Positions 7,573-17,337 of a DNA stretch of 64,000 nt are shown here, piece after piece (positions within the stretch are counted from its first letter, which is position 1; every line of letters begins with the position of its first letter). The translations under genes were made by a program, and so were the position numbers. The DNA is from 20CM-2-55-15 sp964633285 (lineage in GTDB: Bacteria > Acidobacteriota > Terriglobia > 20CM-2-55-15). The notes beneath the pieces were generated by a model that was given only the letters and a program-made list of their open reading frames with translations, was not told the DNA's origin and ran no database searches. Location: assembly GCA_964633285.1 (NCBI GenBank), contig CAZWGA010000006.1, positions 1 through 64,000 of the forward strand. The letters are read 5' to 3'.

Positions 7573-8694
7573 ATGAGGTTACGTCTTTCGAGCCTGATCA
7601 TGGTTGTACTGGCAATGGCGGCTTCGGCCGCCGCCGAAGGATTGAGCCTGCCGGCTCAGGGATTGGAAAGCCGCGTTGAATTCTGGAAGAAGGTTTTCAC
7701 GCAGTACGGTGAAGACGACGTCATTGTTCACGACCGGATTCATGTGAATCTGATCTATGACGTCGCAACCCGCGACAACTCTTCGGCCAAAGCCGCCGCC
7801 GTCCGGCAATTGCTTGATGAGATCGCAGCGAACCTTGCAACTCCGGAAAACCTGAGCGCTGCCGCACAACAGGTTCGCGATACGATTCTCGCGAACGGCT
7901 TTGCATTAACCTCGTCCTCGATCGCCGATCTTCGCGAGAACGTTCATACGCAACTTGGAATCAAGGAACGTTTCCGTCAGGGCATCATTCGATCGGGACG
8001 TTACCTCGAAGCGTTTCAGGAAATCTTCGAGAAGCAGGGTGTTCCCACCGAGATCGCGCTTCTACCGCTTGTCGAGTCGTCTTACGAGAATCGGGCGCTT
8101 TCGAACGCCGGTGCTGCGGGGATTTGGCAGTTTACGCGTGGAACGGGCCGGTTGTACCTGAGCATCACGCGCAAAGCCGATGAGCGTCTCGATCCCGCAA
8201 AAGCGACTCGCGCTGCTGCCCGCCTGCTTCATGACAACTACAATGCGCTCGGTTCATGGCCTCTGGCGATTACCGCGTACAATCACGGGCGAGCCGGCAT
8301 GATGCGGGCGCAAAGCGAAGTCGGTTCAGACATCACAAAGGTCATCGATGATTATCGCGGACCGCTCTTCGGCTATGCTTCGATGAATTTCTACTCGGAG
8401 TTTCTCGCGGCGGCTGATGTGTATCGCAACTATCAGCAGTATTTCGGCCAGCTCGCTTTCGACACGCCTTCTATGAAGCAAAGCCTGGAGCCGTTGCGCG
8501 TTGCCGCGAAAGCTCCGGTCAAGCGCGTTCAAACCGCGAAAGCAACGCCCACTTCCGATAAATACAAAGTCCGGAAAGGCGACACTCTTACCGAAATCGC
8601 GCAGCGATTCGGCATGAGCGTGCGTGAATTGATGGATACGAATAATCTTCGGAATTCCGCGATCCGCGCCGGGCAGATTCTCCTCGTGAAGTAA
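7573..8694 (+). CDS. mltD: Lytic murein transglycosylase with LysM domain (MltD-like)
   Basis: A 373-aa periplasmic peptidoglycan-cleaving enzyme. A signal peptide covers 1-21 (cleavage near ASAAA-EG). The SLT family 1 domain lies at about 150-290 with catalytic E168 in PLVESSYENRALS, then GAAGIWQF and AITAYNHG. One LysM repeat (KYKVRKGDTLTEIAQRFG...) at about 328-373 binds peptidoglycan; E. coli MltD has two. A good ribosome site, AAGGAG, precedes ATG 7573. It converges with the ggt gene with only 6 nt between stops. Confidence 0.9.
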   Translation: MRLRLSSLIMVVLAMAASAAAEGLSLPAQGLESRVEFWKKVFTQYGEDDVIVHDRIHVNLIYDVATRDNSSAKAAAVRQLLDEIAANLATPENLSAAAQQVRDTILANGFALTSSSIADLRENVHTQLGIKERFRQGIIRSGRYLEAFQEIFEKQGVPTEIALLPLVESSYENRALSNAGAAGIWQFTRGTGRLYLSITRKADERLDPAKATRAAARLLHDNYNALGSWPLAITAYNHGRAGMMRAQSEVGSDITKVIDDYRGPLFGYASMNFYSEFLAAADVYRNYQQYFGQLAFDTPSMKQSLEPLRVAAKAPVKRVQTAKATPTSDKYKVRKGDTLTEIAQRFGMSVRELMDTNNLRNSAIRAGQILLVK

Positions 8695-8700
8695 TCGGAC

Positions 8701-10395
8701 TTAATATCCCGCGGCGCCACCGCGCAGTCTGTGATCGACGCCCGGATACTTCCGGCCATCCTTGATCAGAATCGAATGGGCATCCCCCTGGCTGTTCACG
8801 ATTCGTGTGTGGTCGCCCATCGAATTCAAGGCAGGGACGATTCCTTCAAGCGGTCTCTCGATGGAGATGACATCCGGCATCCATTGTTGATGGATGCGCG
8901 GTTCATCGACAGCAGTCTGGACATCCATCTTGAAATCGATCACGTTGATGACGATCTGAAGCGCTGTATTGATGATGGTGCGGCCGCCCGGACTGCCCGT
9001 CACCAAATACGGCTTCCTGTTTTGCAGAACGATGGTCGGAGTCATCGAGCTGAGCATTCGCTTGCCCGGTTCGATGAGGTTCGGTTTCGTGCCGACCATG
9101 CCTTTCGTATCGGTGACGCCGGGATTGATATTGAAGTCGTGCATTTCATTGTTCAGCAGGAAACCCGTGCCGCGCGCGATGACACGCGACCCATAGAGTT
9201 CTTCGATCGTGTACGTGTTCGAAACGGCATTGCCCTGCGCATCGACGACCGAAAAGTGAGTTGTGTTCGTTCCCTCCGGACGCGTCACAATATCCTTCCC
9301 GAGCGAAAGACTGGACGTCGCATGGTTCATATCCACATTTGCGCGCAGTGACGCCGCAAATGGTTTCGATATGAACCTGCCCAGATCCACTTTCACGAAA
9401 TCCATATCGCCCAGGTATTTCGCTCTCGAATAGAAACCCAGCCGCATGACTTCCGAGAGCAGATGAATCGTGGATGGATCGCGGCGCTTCATCGATCCGA
9501 GATCGTAGCCCTCGAGGATATTGAGCATCTGGATCATGGTCGCGCCGCCGGAACTTGAAGGCGCCATTCCCACGATTTCAAATCCGCGATACGTTCCGCG
9601 CACCGGTGTGCGGATTCTGGCGTCGTAGTTCGCGAGATCTTTAAGAGTGATCAGTCCGCCATGAGCCTGAAGATCTTCGGCAAGCCTGGCGGCAACTTCG
9701 CCTTTATAGAATCCGTCCGGGCCCTTGCTGTAAATCTGCTGCAGCGTGGAAGCGAGATCGGGCTGCTTCAGCGTTTCACCTGCTTCGTAATTCCGGCCGT
9801 CGGGTTTTCGGAATACCCGGCCGAATTCAGGAAATTCATCCATCTGCTTGTTCTGGTTGCGCAGCGATCGCGCGAGCGTTTCGTCCACGACAAAGCCATC
9901 ACGAGCGAGATTCAACGCGGGTTCGACCAGCGTTTTCCAGTCGAGTTTTCCATAACGTTTTGAAGCTTCCCAGAAACCGCGAACTGTGCCCGGAACTCCG
10001 ATCACGAGATATCCGACATCCGATTTATTTGGATCCACTTCGCCTTTCTCGTTCAGAAACATCGTTGGTGTGGATTTCTCAGGCGCCTTTTCGCGATAGT
10101 CGATTCCTGTTACAACTCCCTTGTCGGCGAGATAGATCAACATGAAACCGCCGCCACCCAGGTTTCCTGCTCCCGGCCATGTGACAGCAAGCGCGAAGCC
10201 CGTCGCTACGGCGGCGTCCACGGCGTTTCCGCCCTTTTTAAGAATGTCTACGCCGGCTTTCGACGCAATGGGATCGACAGAAACCACCGCGCCATTCGCA
10301 AACGAAGGTGCATCCGCAGGCAGGGGTTGCGACGACACACAAAGAAAGCTGAGGATGCAAAAGCAGAAGGTAGCGATGATCGCGGTGAATTTCAC
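8701..10395 (-). CDS. ggt: Gamma-glutamyltransferase (glutathione hydrolase)
   Basis: A 564-aa secreted N-terminal nucleophile hydrolase. The signal peptide spans about 1-23. PSFANGAVVSVDPIAS and GGNAVDAAVA mark the large subunit. The autocleavage site precedes T378 in NTTHFSVVD, giving the usual large and small subunits. GTGFLLNNEMHDF, the SMTPTIVL region and GSPGGRTIIN form the substrate pocket. It cleaves or transfers gamma-glutamyl groups of glutathione in the periplasm. It starts with GTG 10395, overlapping the stop of the small upstream gene by 4 nt. Confidence 0.95.
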   Translation of the reverse strand: MKFTAIIATFCFCILSFLCVSSQPLPADAPSFANGAVVSVDPIASKAGVDILKKGGNAVDAAVATGFALAVTWPGAGNLGGGGFMLIYLADKGVVTGIDYREKAPEKSTPTMFLNEKGEVDPNKSDVGYLVIGVPGTVRGFWEASKRYGKLDWKTLVEPALNLARDGFVVDETLARSLRNQNKQMDEFPEFGRVFRKPDGRNYEAGETLKQPDLASTLQQIYSKGPDGFYKGEVAARLAEDLQAHGGLITLKDLANYDARIRTPVRGTYRGFEIVGMAPSSSGGATMIQMLNILEGYDLGSMKRRDPSTIHLLSEVMRLGFYSRAKYLGDMDFVKVDLGRFISKPFAASLRANVDMNHATSSLSLGKDIVTRPEGTNTTHFSVVDAQGNAVSNTYTIEELYGSRVIARGTGFLLNNEMHDFNINPGVTDTKGMVGTKPNLIEPGKRMLSSMTPTIVLQNRKPYLVTGSPGGRTIINTALQIVINVIDFKMDVQTAVDEPRIHQQWMPDVISIERPLEGIVPALNSMGDHTRIVNSQGDAHSILIKDGRKYPGVDHRLRGGAAGY

Positions 10396-10643
10396 GACGC
10401 GCCCAGTTTGGCAATTTCGGAATCGAGATGGCTCAGAGCGCGCTCGAGTTGTGCCCGATAGCGTTCATCACGGGCGGATTCCAATGCAGCCAGGGTGTGT
10501 GTGCGAGCGAGACGAATGCTTTCGAGTTTCGCGCGTTGCGCAATCTCTGCCTGGCTGGCTTTCTTTTGATTGTCAGTCCTGGAATTGGACTCGCGTTCGG
10601 CAATCTGGTCTTCGACCGATTTGCTTTCCCACCCTCTGGCCAC
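10392..10643 (-). CDS. Small hydrophilic protein, possible leaderless gene
   Basis: An 83-aa charged protein predicted to form a helical hairpin or coiled coil (residues 10-80, rich in A, E, R, Q), with no membrane segment. I do not recognise the family. Support comes from a GTGA overlap with ggt and from a sigma-70 promoter whose -10 ends only 6 nt before the GTG start. The mRNA may therefore be nearly leaderless. It is probably co-transcribed with ggt; function unknown. Confidence 0.6.
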   Translation of the reverse strand: MARGWESKSVEDQIAERESNSRTDNQKKASQAEIAQRAKLESIRLARTHTLAALESARDERYRAQLERALSHLDSEIAKLGAS

Positions 10644-10649
10644 GCGGGC

Positions 10650-10679
10650 ATTATATCGCGCCGGGCAAAGACTAGTGAA
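10650..10679 (-). promoter_or_regulatory. Sigma-70 promoter upstream of small gene-ggt operon
   Basis: On the minus strand TTCACT (10679-10674), 18 nt, then a perfect TATAAT (10655-10650). The predicted transcription start falls at or beside GTG 10643, leaving almost no leader. The -35 overlaps the 3' end of the diguanylate cyclase gene. Confidence 0.45.
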
Positions 10680-11313
10680 CCGATCGGCTCACAACCGCCG
10701 GCATCGCCGCCGCTGAAACCACGCGATTGCGGCCGCGAGCTTTCGCGGAATACAGGGAATGATCGGCTTCCTCGATGAGATCTTCCGGCAGGTACTCGGA
10801 TTTGAAAGCGGCAAGACCGCAGCTAAACGAAAGCGTCAGCCGCGAACGGCCGTCGATGGAAATCTCGACCTGCTCCAGCTTGTGCCGAATGCGTTCGAGC
10901 ACGCTTCCTGCATTGTCCACAGGCGTATCGGGAAGAATGATGGCAAATTCATCGCCCCCGATCCGGCAAACGACATCCTCCTGACGCAGATTCACGCGGA
11001 TGAATTGTGAGAAGAACTTCAGCACCTGGTCGCCGCATCGGTGGCCGATGTCGTCGTTAATCGACTTGAATCGATCCAGATCGATCAGCGCCAGAGTCAG
11101 CGGCTGGCATCCGCGTCTGGCTCGAGCGATCTCCTGAAGCAACCGTTCATAGTAGAACCGGCGGTTCGGGATTTCGGTGAGCGGATCCGTATAGGCGTAA
11201 TCCTTGTAAACTCGCAGGCGCTCCACTTCGGCTTCAAGCAACTGATTCCTTCGTTCAAGTTCTTCAAGCCGTGCCTGCATGTTCGACTGATCATTCCTGG
11301 TCAGCAGTGCCAT
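10672..11313 (-). CDS. Diguanylate cyclase (GGDEF domain)
   Basis: The start is placed at ATG 11313 because a GGAGGA ribosome site lies 4 nt upstream, giving 213 aa. A coiled-coil segment (about 10-35, ARLEELERRNQLLEAEVERL) is followed by the GGDEF domain with DPLTEIPNRR, DLDRFKSIND and an intact active site RIGGDEF. No RxxD inhibitory site sits five residues before GGDEF in the usual form. It makes cyclic di-GMP from GTP in the cytoplasm. There is no sensor domain beyond the coiled coil, so activation probably occurs through dimerisation. Confidence 0.92.
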   Translation of the reverse strand: MALLTRNDQSNMQARLEELERRNQLLEAEVERLRVYKDYAYTDPLTEIPNRRFYYERLLQEIARARRGCQPLTLALIDLDRFKSINDDIGHRCGDQVLKFFSQFIRVNLRQEDVVCRIGGDEFAIILPDTPVDNAGSVLERIRHKLEQVEISIDGRSRLTLSFSCGLAAFKSEYLPEDLIEEADHSLYSAKARGRNRVVSAAAMPAVVSRSVH

Positions 11314-11477
11314 CGTATCCTCCGGGCAACGTGTACGCACCGGCGATGCCAATCGATGGAGACTTGTGTTTCATGGATTTAACGGATTCAGGAACATGAG
11401 CCTCACGGCAATTTTCTCCCAGCCAGGCAAAACATGCCTTCTCCGGAGAGAGGCGGGCTTTCGAGTACAATCCGCAA

Positions 11478-13034
11478 ATGGACGAGCGCCGGGATCATGT
11501 CTTAGTTGCCGCTATTGCTGCGTTGATTTCCGTCAACGCGTTTCTCTATTTTCTGTGGCGGGATCAAACCTACGTTCACATCGATGCGATCGCGCACGTC
11601 AACAAAGCTCGCGGCCTTTTCGATAACTTCGAGCCGGGGTTGCGCCAACTCGGTACCGTATGGTTGCCGTTGCCGCATATTCTTATGGCGCCACTTGCGG
11701 CAATCGATCCCCTTTGGAGGAGCGGCGCGGCCGGCAGCATTGTCAGCATCTTCAGTTTTATCGGAACAGGCGTCTTCCTGTTTCTGACGGGATACATCTG
11801 GACAGGGTCGCGTATCACGGCGTGGCTTGCCTTTCTGCTTTTTGCTTTGAATCCGCATCTGATCTATTTGTTCACGACCCCGGAAAACGAACCGCTCATG
11901 ATCCTGTGCGCATCCGGCCTCCTTTACTACCTGGTGCTCTGGACTCGCGATGAAGACTGGCGGAGTTTTGCAATGGCGGCCCTCTTCGTTTTCGCCGGGA
12001 CCTGGACGCGATACGAAGGCTGGGCCCTCGCCGCAGCAGTTGCGGTGCTCATTCCGTTCATCGCACGAAAACACCGTCTCGCCTCAACCATTCTGTTCAC
12101 GGGAGCCGCATCGGCCGGGCCCATGCTCTGGATGCTGTACAACATGGTGTACTTCGATGATCCACTCATGTTCGGTTATGGAATCGGCTCTGCGCAGAAT
12201 TATGCGACCGTTCAATTTCCTTCAGCGGGCAAGTGGTGGTACTCGACGTGGACGTATTTTATGGACACTGCGTATTGCCTGAATTCGGGTGTGCTCTGGA
12301 TCGGCGTGGCCGGATTGATTTTGAGTCTTGTGTTCATCAGCCGGCGCTACTGGCAGCCGACAATGGTGCTCATCACCGGCTGTTTCGCGATGTTCGGGTT
12401 CTACGTGCTGAATCTTTACTCGAATATGGTGCCGGTTGCTCTTCCGGGAATGTTCAAGAACGATCCTCAGTCGGTGATGAACGTTCGATACGGTAGTGTC
12501 ATGGCATCAACGATCCCGCTCTTTGGCGCGCTGTTTGTGTTTATCGTCTGGCAACACATCGAGCGTCATCGCGCGTTTTCGCTCTTCTTGCTCACGCCGT
12601 TCCTGATGCCGGATGTGACACCGGCGGCCAGCCGCGAACCTGTCGATCAACAGTTCACACAGAACCTGTTCTATACCGAAGCCGTCCACAATCAGAGTTT
12701 CTGGATGCCGCCGTTCGTCGATGCGGCGCGGCGGCTTAAAGCGGATATCGATGCCGGCCACGATGAAACCAGTTTGATTCTTACCAACACGCGAATTGTC
12801 CACGTCGTTGTCTGGGCCACAGGAATTCCGATGCGCCGCTTCGTCACCGAAATGGATGAAGATGTCTGGGGCCCGAGCCTTTCTCACATCGATCCTCGCG
12901 TTCGCTGGGCCATCACAGAAGAAGGCGATCAATTGTGGAACGGGCAGGGAAAGTTTCTTTCGAAGAACTTCGTTGAAGTGCTTGCGTCGAAAACTGCAAA
13001 CACCGCGACGGTCCATCTGTACCGCCGTCCCTGA
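11478..13034 (+). CDS. GT-C fold glycosyltransferase (dolichyl-P-mannosyltransferase-like), multi-pass
   Basis: A 518-aa protein with about ten hydrophobic helices. A first periplasmic loop after helix 1 carries HIDAIAHVNKARGLFD, at the place where GT-C enzymes hold catalytic acidic residues. A soluble C-terminal region starts at about residue 400. By family it would move a sugar from a polyprenyl-phosphate donor to a lipid, protein or glycan on the periplasmic side; donor and acceptor are unknown. It stands alone between a divergent diguanylate cyclase and a convergent S9 peptidase (7 nt between stops). Confidence 0.75.
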   Translation: MDERRDHVLVAAIAALISVNAFLYFLWRDQTYVHIDAIAHVNKARGLFDNFEPGLRQLGTVWLPLPHILMAPLAAIDPLWRSGAAGSIVSIFSFIGTGVFLFLTGYIWTGSRITAWLAFLLFALNPHLIYLFTTPENEPLMILCASGLLYYLVLWTRDEDWRSFAMAALFVFAGTWTRYEGWALAAAVAVLIPFIARKHRLASTILFTGAASAGPMLWMLYNMVYFDDPLMFGYGIGSAQNYATVQFPSAGKWWYSTWTYFMDTAYCLNSGVLWIGVAGLILSLVFISRRYWQPTMVLITGCFAMFGFYVLNLYSNMVPVALPGMFKNDPQSVMNVRYGSVMASTIPLFGALFVFIVWQHIERHRAFSLFLLTPFLMPDVTPAASREPVDQQFTQNLFYTEAVHNQSFWMPPFVDAARRLKADIDAGHDETSLILTNTRIVHVVVWATGIPMRRFVTEMDEDVWGPSLSHIDPRVRWAITEEGDQLWNGQGKFLSKNFVEVLASKTANTATVHLYRRP

Positions 13035-13041
13035 AATTCCC

Positions 13042-14988
13042 CTAAAGGTTTTCGATCACGACCGGCTCGATCGGGTCTGCGGGACTAAATCCAAAAATCC
13101 GTGAATAAAAATAAAGCTCGGCTTCGATGGCTCTTTGGATATTTGCAGCTTCGCGAAAACCATGACCTTCGGAGGGAAATGCGACATAGGCGAAGGGCAA
13201 CCGCTTCGCCCGCAGAGCGGCAATCATGATTTCCGCCTGTGAGGGCGGCACGACTTTATCTTCGAGGCCCTGGAGAAGAATCACCGGACACGACAGCCTG
13301 TCGGCAAAGTGAACCGGGGAACGCTGCCGGTAAAGTTCGGCCGCCTGCGGATAAGGTCCGACGAGGGTGTCCTCATACCGTGATTCGAACTTGTGCGTGT
13401 CCCTGGCGAGGGACTCCAGATCCGCGACGCCGTAATAGCTTGCGCCGGCCGTAAACACATTGTGAAACACAAGCGCGCACAGCGTCGTGTATCCGCCGGC
13501 GCTGCCGCCGCGAATGGCCATGCGCCGGCCATCGACATCACCGCGCTGTTCGAGATATTTCGCGGCATTGATGCAGTCCTCGACATCGACAATTCCCCAA
13601 TTGGATTTCAATCGCTCACGGTATGCGCGTCCGTAACCTGTGCTGCCGCCGTAATTCACATCCACGACGGCAAAGCCGCGGCTGGTCCAGTACTGAACGG
13701 CGAGACGAAGCGCCGCGGTTGTTGCGCTGGTCGGGCCGCCGTGACTGATCACAATCAGCGGAGGCCGCTCGCCCGCGTTCACAACGTAATCCTTGTTTCG
13801 CGGACGGTAGAACATCGCAAAAGCCGTCAGATTCTTTGCAGTGGGGAATTCGATCGCTTCGGGTTCGGAGAGATAGCCGGGATCGATCGTGATTTCGAGG
13901 CTGCGTTTTAGAACTCTGGCATTGTTGGTTCGTACATCGATCGCGCTGACTTCGGCAGCACTCGATGTGGAAGCAGCCGCCACAAAGACCGTGTTTTCCC
14001 CATCCGAACGAAGGCTTCCGAATGCGGAATAGGAAAGCGGAAGCCTGTTCATTTGCTTCGAACGCGTGTCGACTATTGCGAGATATTCCACGCCGTTCTT
14101 GTCCACGACACAGGCGATCCGGCCGTTTGAAAGAAAAGCGTAGCGGCAATATCCAAACAGCCACTGCGGAACGCCAATTTCGGCGTCAATCGGAAATACC
14201 GGAACGATGTCGCCCGAACGTTCGCAATAGAGATTCCACCAGCCGGTGCGATCCGAAATGAAATAGAGCGTTCCATCAGATGCCCATTCCGGCTGAAAAA
14301 CCGACTCCGTGCTTGAACCGGTAACATGCCGTGGATTCGAAACAGTGACTCCGGTGCGGGTTCCGCTTAGATCGCCGATCCACAATTCCGTGCCATCCCA
14401 CGGCATCTGAGGATGCCGCCAGCAGGTCCATGCGATGCGGCGCCCGTCGGGACTCAGTCGAGGGAACGAATAGAAATCGTAGCCGGACAGGATCGTCTTT
14501 GCTTCGCCGGAGCCGCCGGCATCCATCGCGATCACTTCATTGAGGGCTTCGCGGCCTGCTTCATGACGTTCGCGAACGCAGATGATCGTCTTTCCGTCCG
14601 GTGTGACGCGCCCATCCGCATATCGCAGACTTCCCGGTATTGGAGGCTCCTCGGTGATGGCGCGGGGTTCGCTTTGGCCGTCCTGCCGGTACAGGCGTTG
14701 GTCTTTGAAATTCGAGAAGAATATGGTGTTCCCATGAACGAAATACGCGCCGCCGCCGTATTCGTGGGCGCGCGTGCGAGTATTGAATCCCTGCGGCGTC
14801 AGATCGATCCGATTTCCGTCCGCCGAACAGCGGACGGCCACAACCCGGCCGCCTTCGTCGGGACGGCTTTCAAGCCAATAGATCTGTCCGTTGGAAAAAT
14901 GAATTTCGCTGAAACCGATTCCCGAGGATGTGAGCAGCGCGCTCGTGATCGGCGATTTCCAGGATCCAAACGTAGCGGTGGTGGTCAT
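13042..14988 (-). CDS. S9 family peptidase (prolyl oligopeptidase/acylaminoacyl peptidase type)
   Basis: A 648-aa serine peptidase. The N-terminal 360 residues form a WD/TolB-like beta-propeller. The C-terminal alpha/beta-hydrolase domain has VISHGGPTSA as oxyanion element, nucleophile motif RGGSAGGY, Asp in LQGLEDKVVPPSQ and His in EGHGF. There is no signal peptide, so it is cytoplasmic. It removes peptides or acylated amino acids from short substrates. ATG 14988 overlaps the hemL stop by 4 nt, making it last in the lptD-galM-hemB-hemL run. Confidence 0.92.
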   Translation of the reverse strand: MTTTATFGSWKSPITSALLTSSGIGFSEIHFSNGQIYWLESRPDEGGRVVAVRCSADGNRIDLTPQGFNTRTRAHEYGGGAYFVHGNTIFFSNFKDQRLYRQDGQSEPRAITEEPPIPGSLRYADGRVTPDGKTIICVRERHEAGREALNEVIAMDAGGSGEAKTILSGYDFYSFPRLSPDGRRIAWTCWRHPQMPWDGTELWIGDLSGTRTGVTVSNPRHVTGSSTESVFQPEWASDGTLYFISDRTGWWNLYCERSGDIVPVFPIDAEIGVPQWLFGYCRYAFLSNGRIACVVDKNGVEYLAIVDTRSKQMNRLPLSYSAFGSLRSDGENTVFVAAASTSSAAEVSAIDVRTNNARVLKRSLEITIDPGYLSEPEAIEFPTAKNLTAFAMFYRPRNKDYVVNAGERPPLIVISHGGPTSATTAALRLAVQYWTSRGFAVVDVNYGGSTGYGRAYRERLKSNWGIVDVEDCINAAKYLEQRGDVDGRRMAIRGGSAGGYTTLCALVFHNVFTAGASYYGVADLESLARDTHKFESRYEDTLVGPYPQAAELYRQRSPVHFADRLSCPVILLQGLEDKVVPPSQAEIMIAALRAKRLPFAYVAFPSEGHGFREAANIQRAIEAELYFYSRIFGFSPADPIEPVVIENL

Positions 14989-16262
14989 GTTCCCAATGCC
15001 TTGCGTGCAGCTTCAATCGTGCGATCGATATCCGCTTCCGTATGGGCGGTTGAAATAAAAGCCGCTTCGAATTGCGAGGGCGGCAGATAAATTCCCTGTT
15101 CCAGCATTCCGTGAAAGAACCGGTTGAACTTCTGCGTGTCGCACGTTTTCGCGGTTTCGAAATTGAACACGTCGCGATCCGTAAAAAACAAAGTAAACAT
15201 CGAGCCAACGCGATTCACTTGCGCCGGTACACCGGCTTTTTGCGCCGCATCGAGTAGCCCGGCTTCCAGGCAGGCGCCGAGCGATTCGAGTTTGGGATAA
15301 GGATCCTCGCGTTCAATCCGCCGTAACGTTGCAAGTCCGGCGGCGACCGCAAGAGGATTGCCGGACAGCGTTCCCGCCTGATACACAGGACCGGCCGGCG
15401 CCACGTGATTCATGATTTCTGCGCGGCCGCCATAAGCGCCGACCGGCAGACCTCCGCCAATCACTTTACCCATCGTTGTGAGATCCGGTTGAATGCGATA
15501 TTTCTGCTGTGCCCCTCCGGCCGCCACGCGGAAACCCGTCATGACTTCATCAAAAATCAGAAGCGTGCCGGCCGCTTTCGTGAAATCTCGAAGGATCTCG
15601 AGATAACCCGATCGCGGCGGAGCGCATCCCATGTTGCCGACAATCGGTTCGATGATGACGCAGGCAACATCTTTCCCGTCCTTACCGCCGAAGAGTCGCG
15701 TGAGAGGAGCGGGATCGTTGAAGGGAAGCACGGTTGTGAGGTCCGCAAGACTCGCGGGAACACCGGGACTGTCCGGCAGCCCCAGTGTGGCAACTCCGGA
15801 GCCTGCTTTCACGAGCAGACTATCGCCGTGGCCGTGGTAACAGCCATCGAACTTCACAATGCGGTTTCGGCCCGTAAATCCGCGAGCCAATCGAATAGCG
15901 CTCAGAGTGGCTTCGGTGCCGGAATTCACCAGGCGAACCTTTTCAACGGAAGGAACAAGTCTCGTGATCAGTTCCGCGATCTCCACTTCGCGTTCTGTGG
16001 GTGCGCCAAACGACGTTCCGATTTCGAGCACGTCGCTCAACGCCTTCATGACTTCGGGCGGCCGATGGCCGAAGATCAACGGACCCCACGAGCCGATGTA
16101 GTCGATGTATTCCCTGCCGTCCGCGTCCCAGACATGCGAGCCATTTCCGCGCTGGATGAAAAGAGGCTTTCCGCCGACTGCGCGAAAAGCGCGTACAGGT
16201 GAATTCACGCCACCGGGAATGACTTTCTGGGCGCGATTAAAGAGGTCTTCCGACTTCGACAT
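14985..16262 (-). CDS. hemL: Glutamate-1-semialdehyde 2,1-aminomutase
   Basis: A 425-aa PLP enzyme of normal length. It converts glutamate-1-semialdehyde to 5-aminolevulinate in the C5 haem pathway. Landmarks are PGGVNSPVRAF at 16-27, NSGTEAT at 113-119, HGHGD at 143-147, FDEVMTGFR at 237-245 and the PLP lysine K266 in TTMGKVIGGGLP. It begins 2 nt after hemB ends, so the two haem genes are co-transcribed. ATG 16262. Confidence 0.97.
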   Translation of the reverse strand: MSKSEDLFNRAQKVIPGGVNSPVRAFRAVGGKPLFIQRGNGSHVWDADGREYIDYIGSWGPLIFGHRPPEVMKALSDVLEIGTSFGAPTEREVEIAELITRLVPSVEKVRLVNSGTEATLSAIRLARGFTGRNRIVKFDGCYHGHGDSLLVKAGSGVATLGLPDSPGVPASLADLTTVLPFNDPAPLTRLFGGKDGKDVACVIIEPIVGNMGCAPPRSGYLEILRDFTKAAGTLLIFDEVMTGFRVAAGGAQQKYRIQPDLTTMGKVIGGGLPVGAYGGRAEIMNHVAPAGPVYQAGTLSGNPLAVAAGLATLRRIEREDPYPKLESLGACLEAGLLDAAQKAGVPAQVNRVGSMFTLFFTDRDVFNFETAKTCDTQKFNRFFHGMLEQGIYLPPSQFEAAFISTAHTEADIDRTIEAARKALGT

Positions 16263-16264
16263 TG

Positions 16265-17233
16265 TTAAAGGGTTCTTGCAAGCTCGAGCGCGTAATACGT
16301 AATCAGAATATCCGCGCCCGCGCGTTTGATGGCCGTGGTTGTTTCAAGAATGATTCGCTCGCGTTCGATCCAGCCCAGGCGCGCGGCGGCTTCGATCATG
16401 GAATATTCACCGCTGACTTGATAAGCGGCAATGGGCAGATCGAATTGTGCGCGCGCCCGCGCAATGACATCGAGGTAGGGAAGCGCGGGCTTCACCATGA
16501 CGATGTCCGCGCCTTCATCGATATCGAGAGCGATCTCGCGCAAGGCCTCGCGCACGTTCGGTGGATCCATTTGATAGCCGCGGCGGTCGCCGAATTGCGG
16601 AGTCGAGTCCGCGGCTTCGCGAAATGGCCCGTAAAATCCGGACGCATACTTCGCGGAATACGCCATGATGGGTGTATTCGAGAAACCTTCCGCATCCAGC
16701 GCCTCACGGATTCGGGCCACGCGTCCGTCCATCATGTCCGATGGTGCGACCATGTCCGCGCCCGCGCGAACGTGACTGACCGCAGAGTCTGCAAGAAGCT
16801 TCAGGGTTGGATCGTTCTGAACATCCCCATGCTTGATGACGCCGCAATGCCCATGGGACGTGTATTCGCAAAGACAGATATCGGTGACAAGAAGAAGGTC
16901 ACGTACATTTTCACGAATGGCGCGGAGGGCCTTTTGAACAACTCCGTTTTCGTCGCAGCAGTCGGAGCCGACGTCGTCTTTCTCTTCAGGCAGTCCAAAG
17001 AGCAGAATTCCCCCGACACCCGCCTGCTCTGCCTGCCGCGCCACGTCTACGGCGTGATCGATCGACAAATTGCAGATGCCCGGCATCGAACTTACTTCCC
17101 GCTTGACGTTCTCGCCCGGACACACAAAGACCGGATAGATCATCGCCTCCGGAGACAGCCGGGTCTCCCGCACCAGATTCCGCAGCCGCGGTGTCCGGCG
17201 AAGCCGCCGCATTCGATGTATGGGAAACGCCAT
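16265..17233 (-). CDS. hemB: Porphobilinogen synthase (delta-aminolevulinate dehydratase)
   Basis: A 322-aa cytoplasmic enzyme joining two 5-aminolevulinate molecules. The Schiff-base lysines are K195 (YSAKYAS) and K248 (MVKPALPYLD). The zinc-type cysteine triad is present at C120, C122 and C130 (DICLCEYTSHGHC), so it should be a Zn-dependent rather than Mg-only enzyme. It lies directly upstream of hemL and 104 nt downstream of galM. Confidence 0.97.
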   Translation of the reverse strand: MAFPIHRMRRLRRTPRLRNLVRETRLSPEAMIYPVFVCPGENVKREVSSMPGICNLSIDHAVDVARQAEQAGVGGILLFGLPEEKDDVGSDCCDENGVVQKALRAIRENVRDLLLVTDICLCEYTSHGHCGVIKHGDVQNDPTLKLLADSAVSHVRAGADMVAPSDMMDGRVARIREALDAEGFSNTPIMAYSAKYASGFYGPFREAADSTPQFGDRRGYQMDPPNVREALREIALDIDEGADIVMVKPALPYLDVIARARAQFDLPIAAYQVSGEYSMIEAAARLGWIERERIILETTTAIKRAGADILITYYALELARTL

Positions 17234-17337
17234 CGGAAAATCTTTCTCGTTCGTCTGAAAACTTCAGACAAAAAACAAACTCGTATTATAGCCAACCTTC
17301 CAGGGCGAGCCCCGGAAAACCAGCCCTCATTCGAGAT

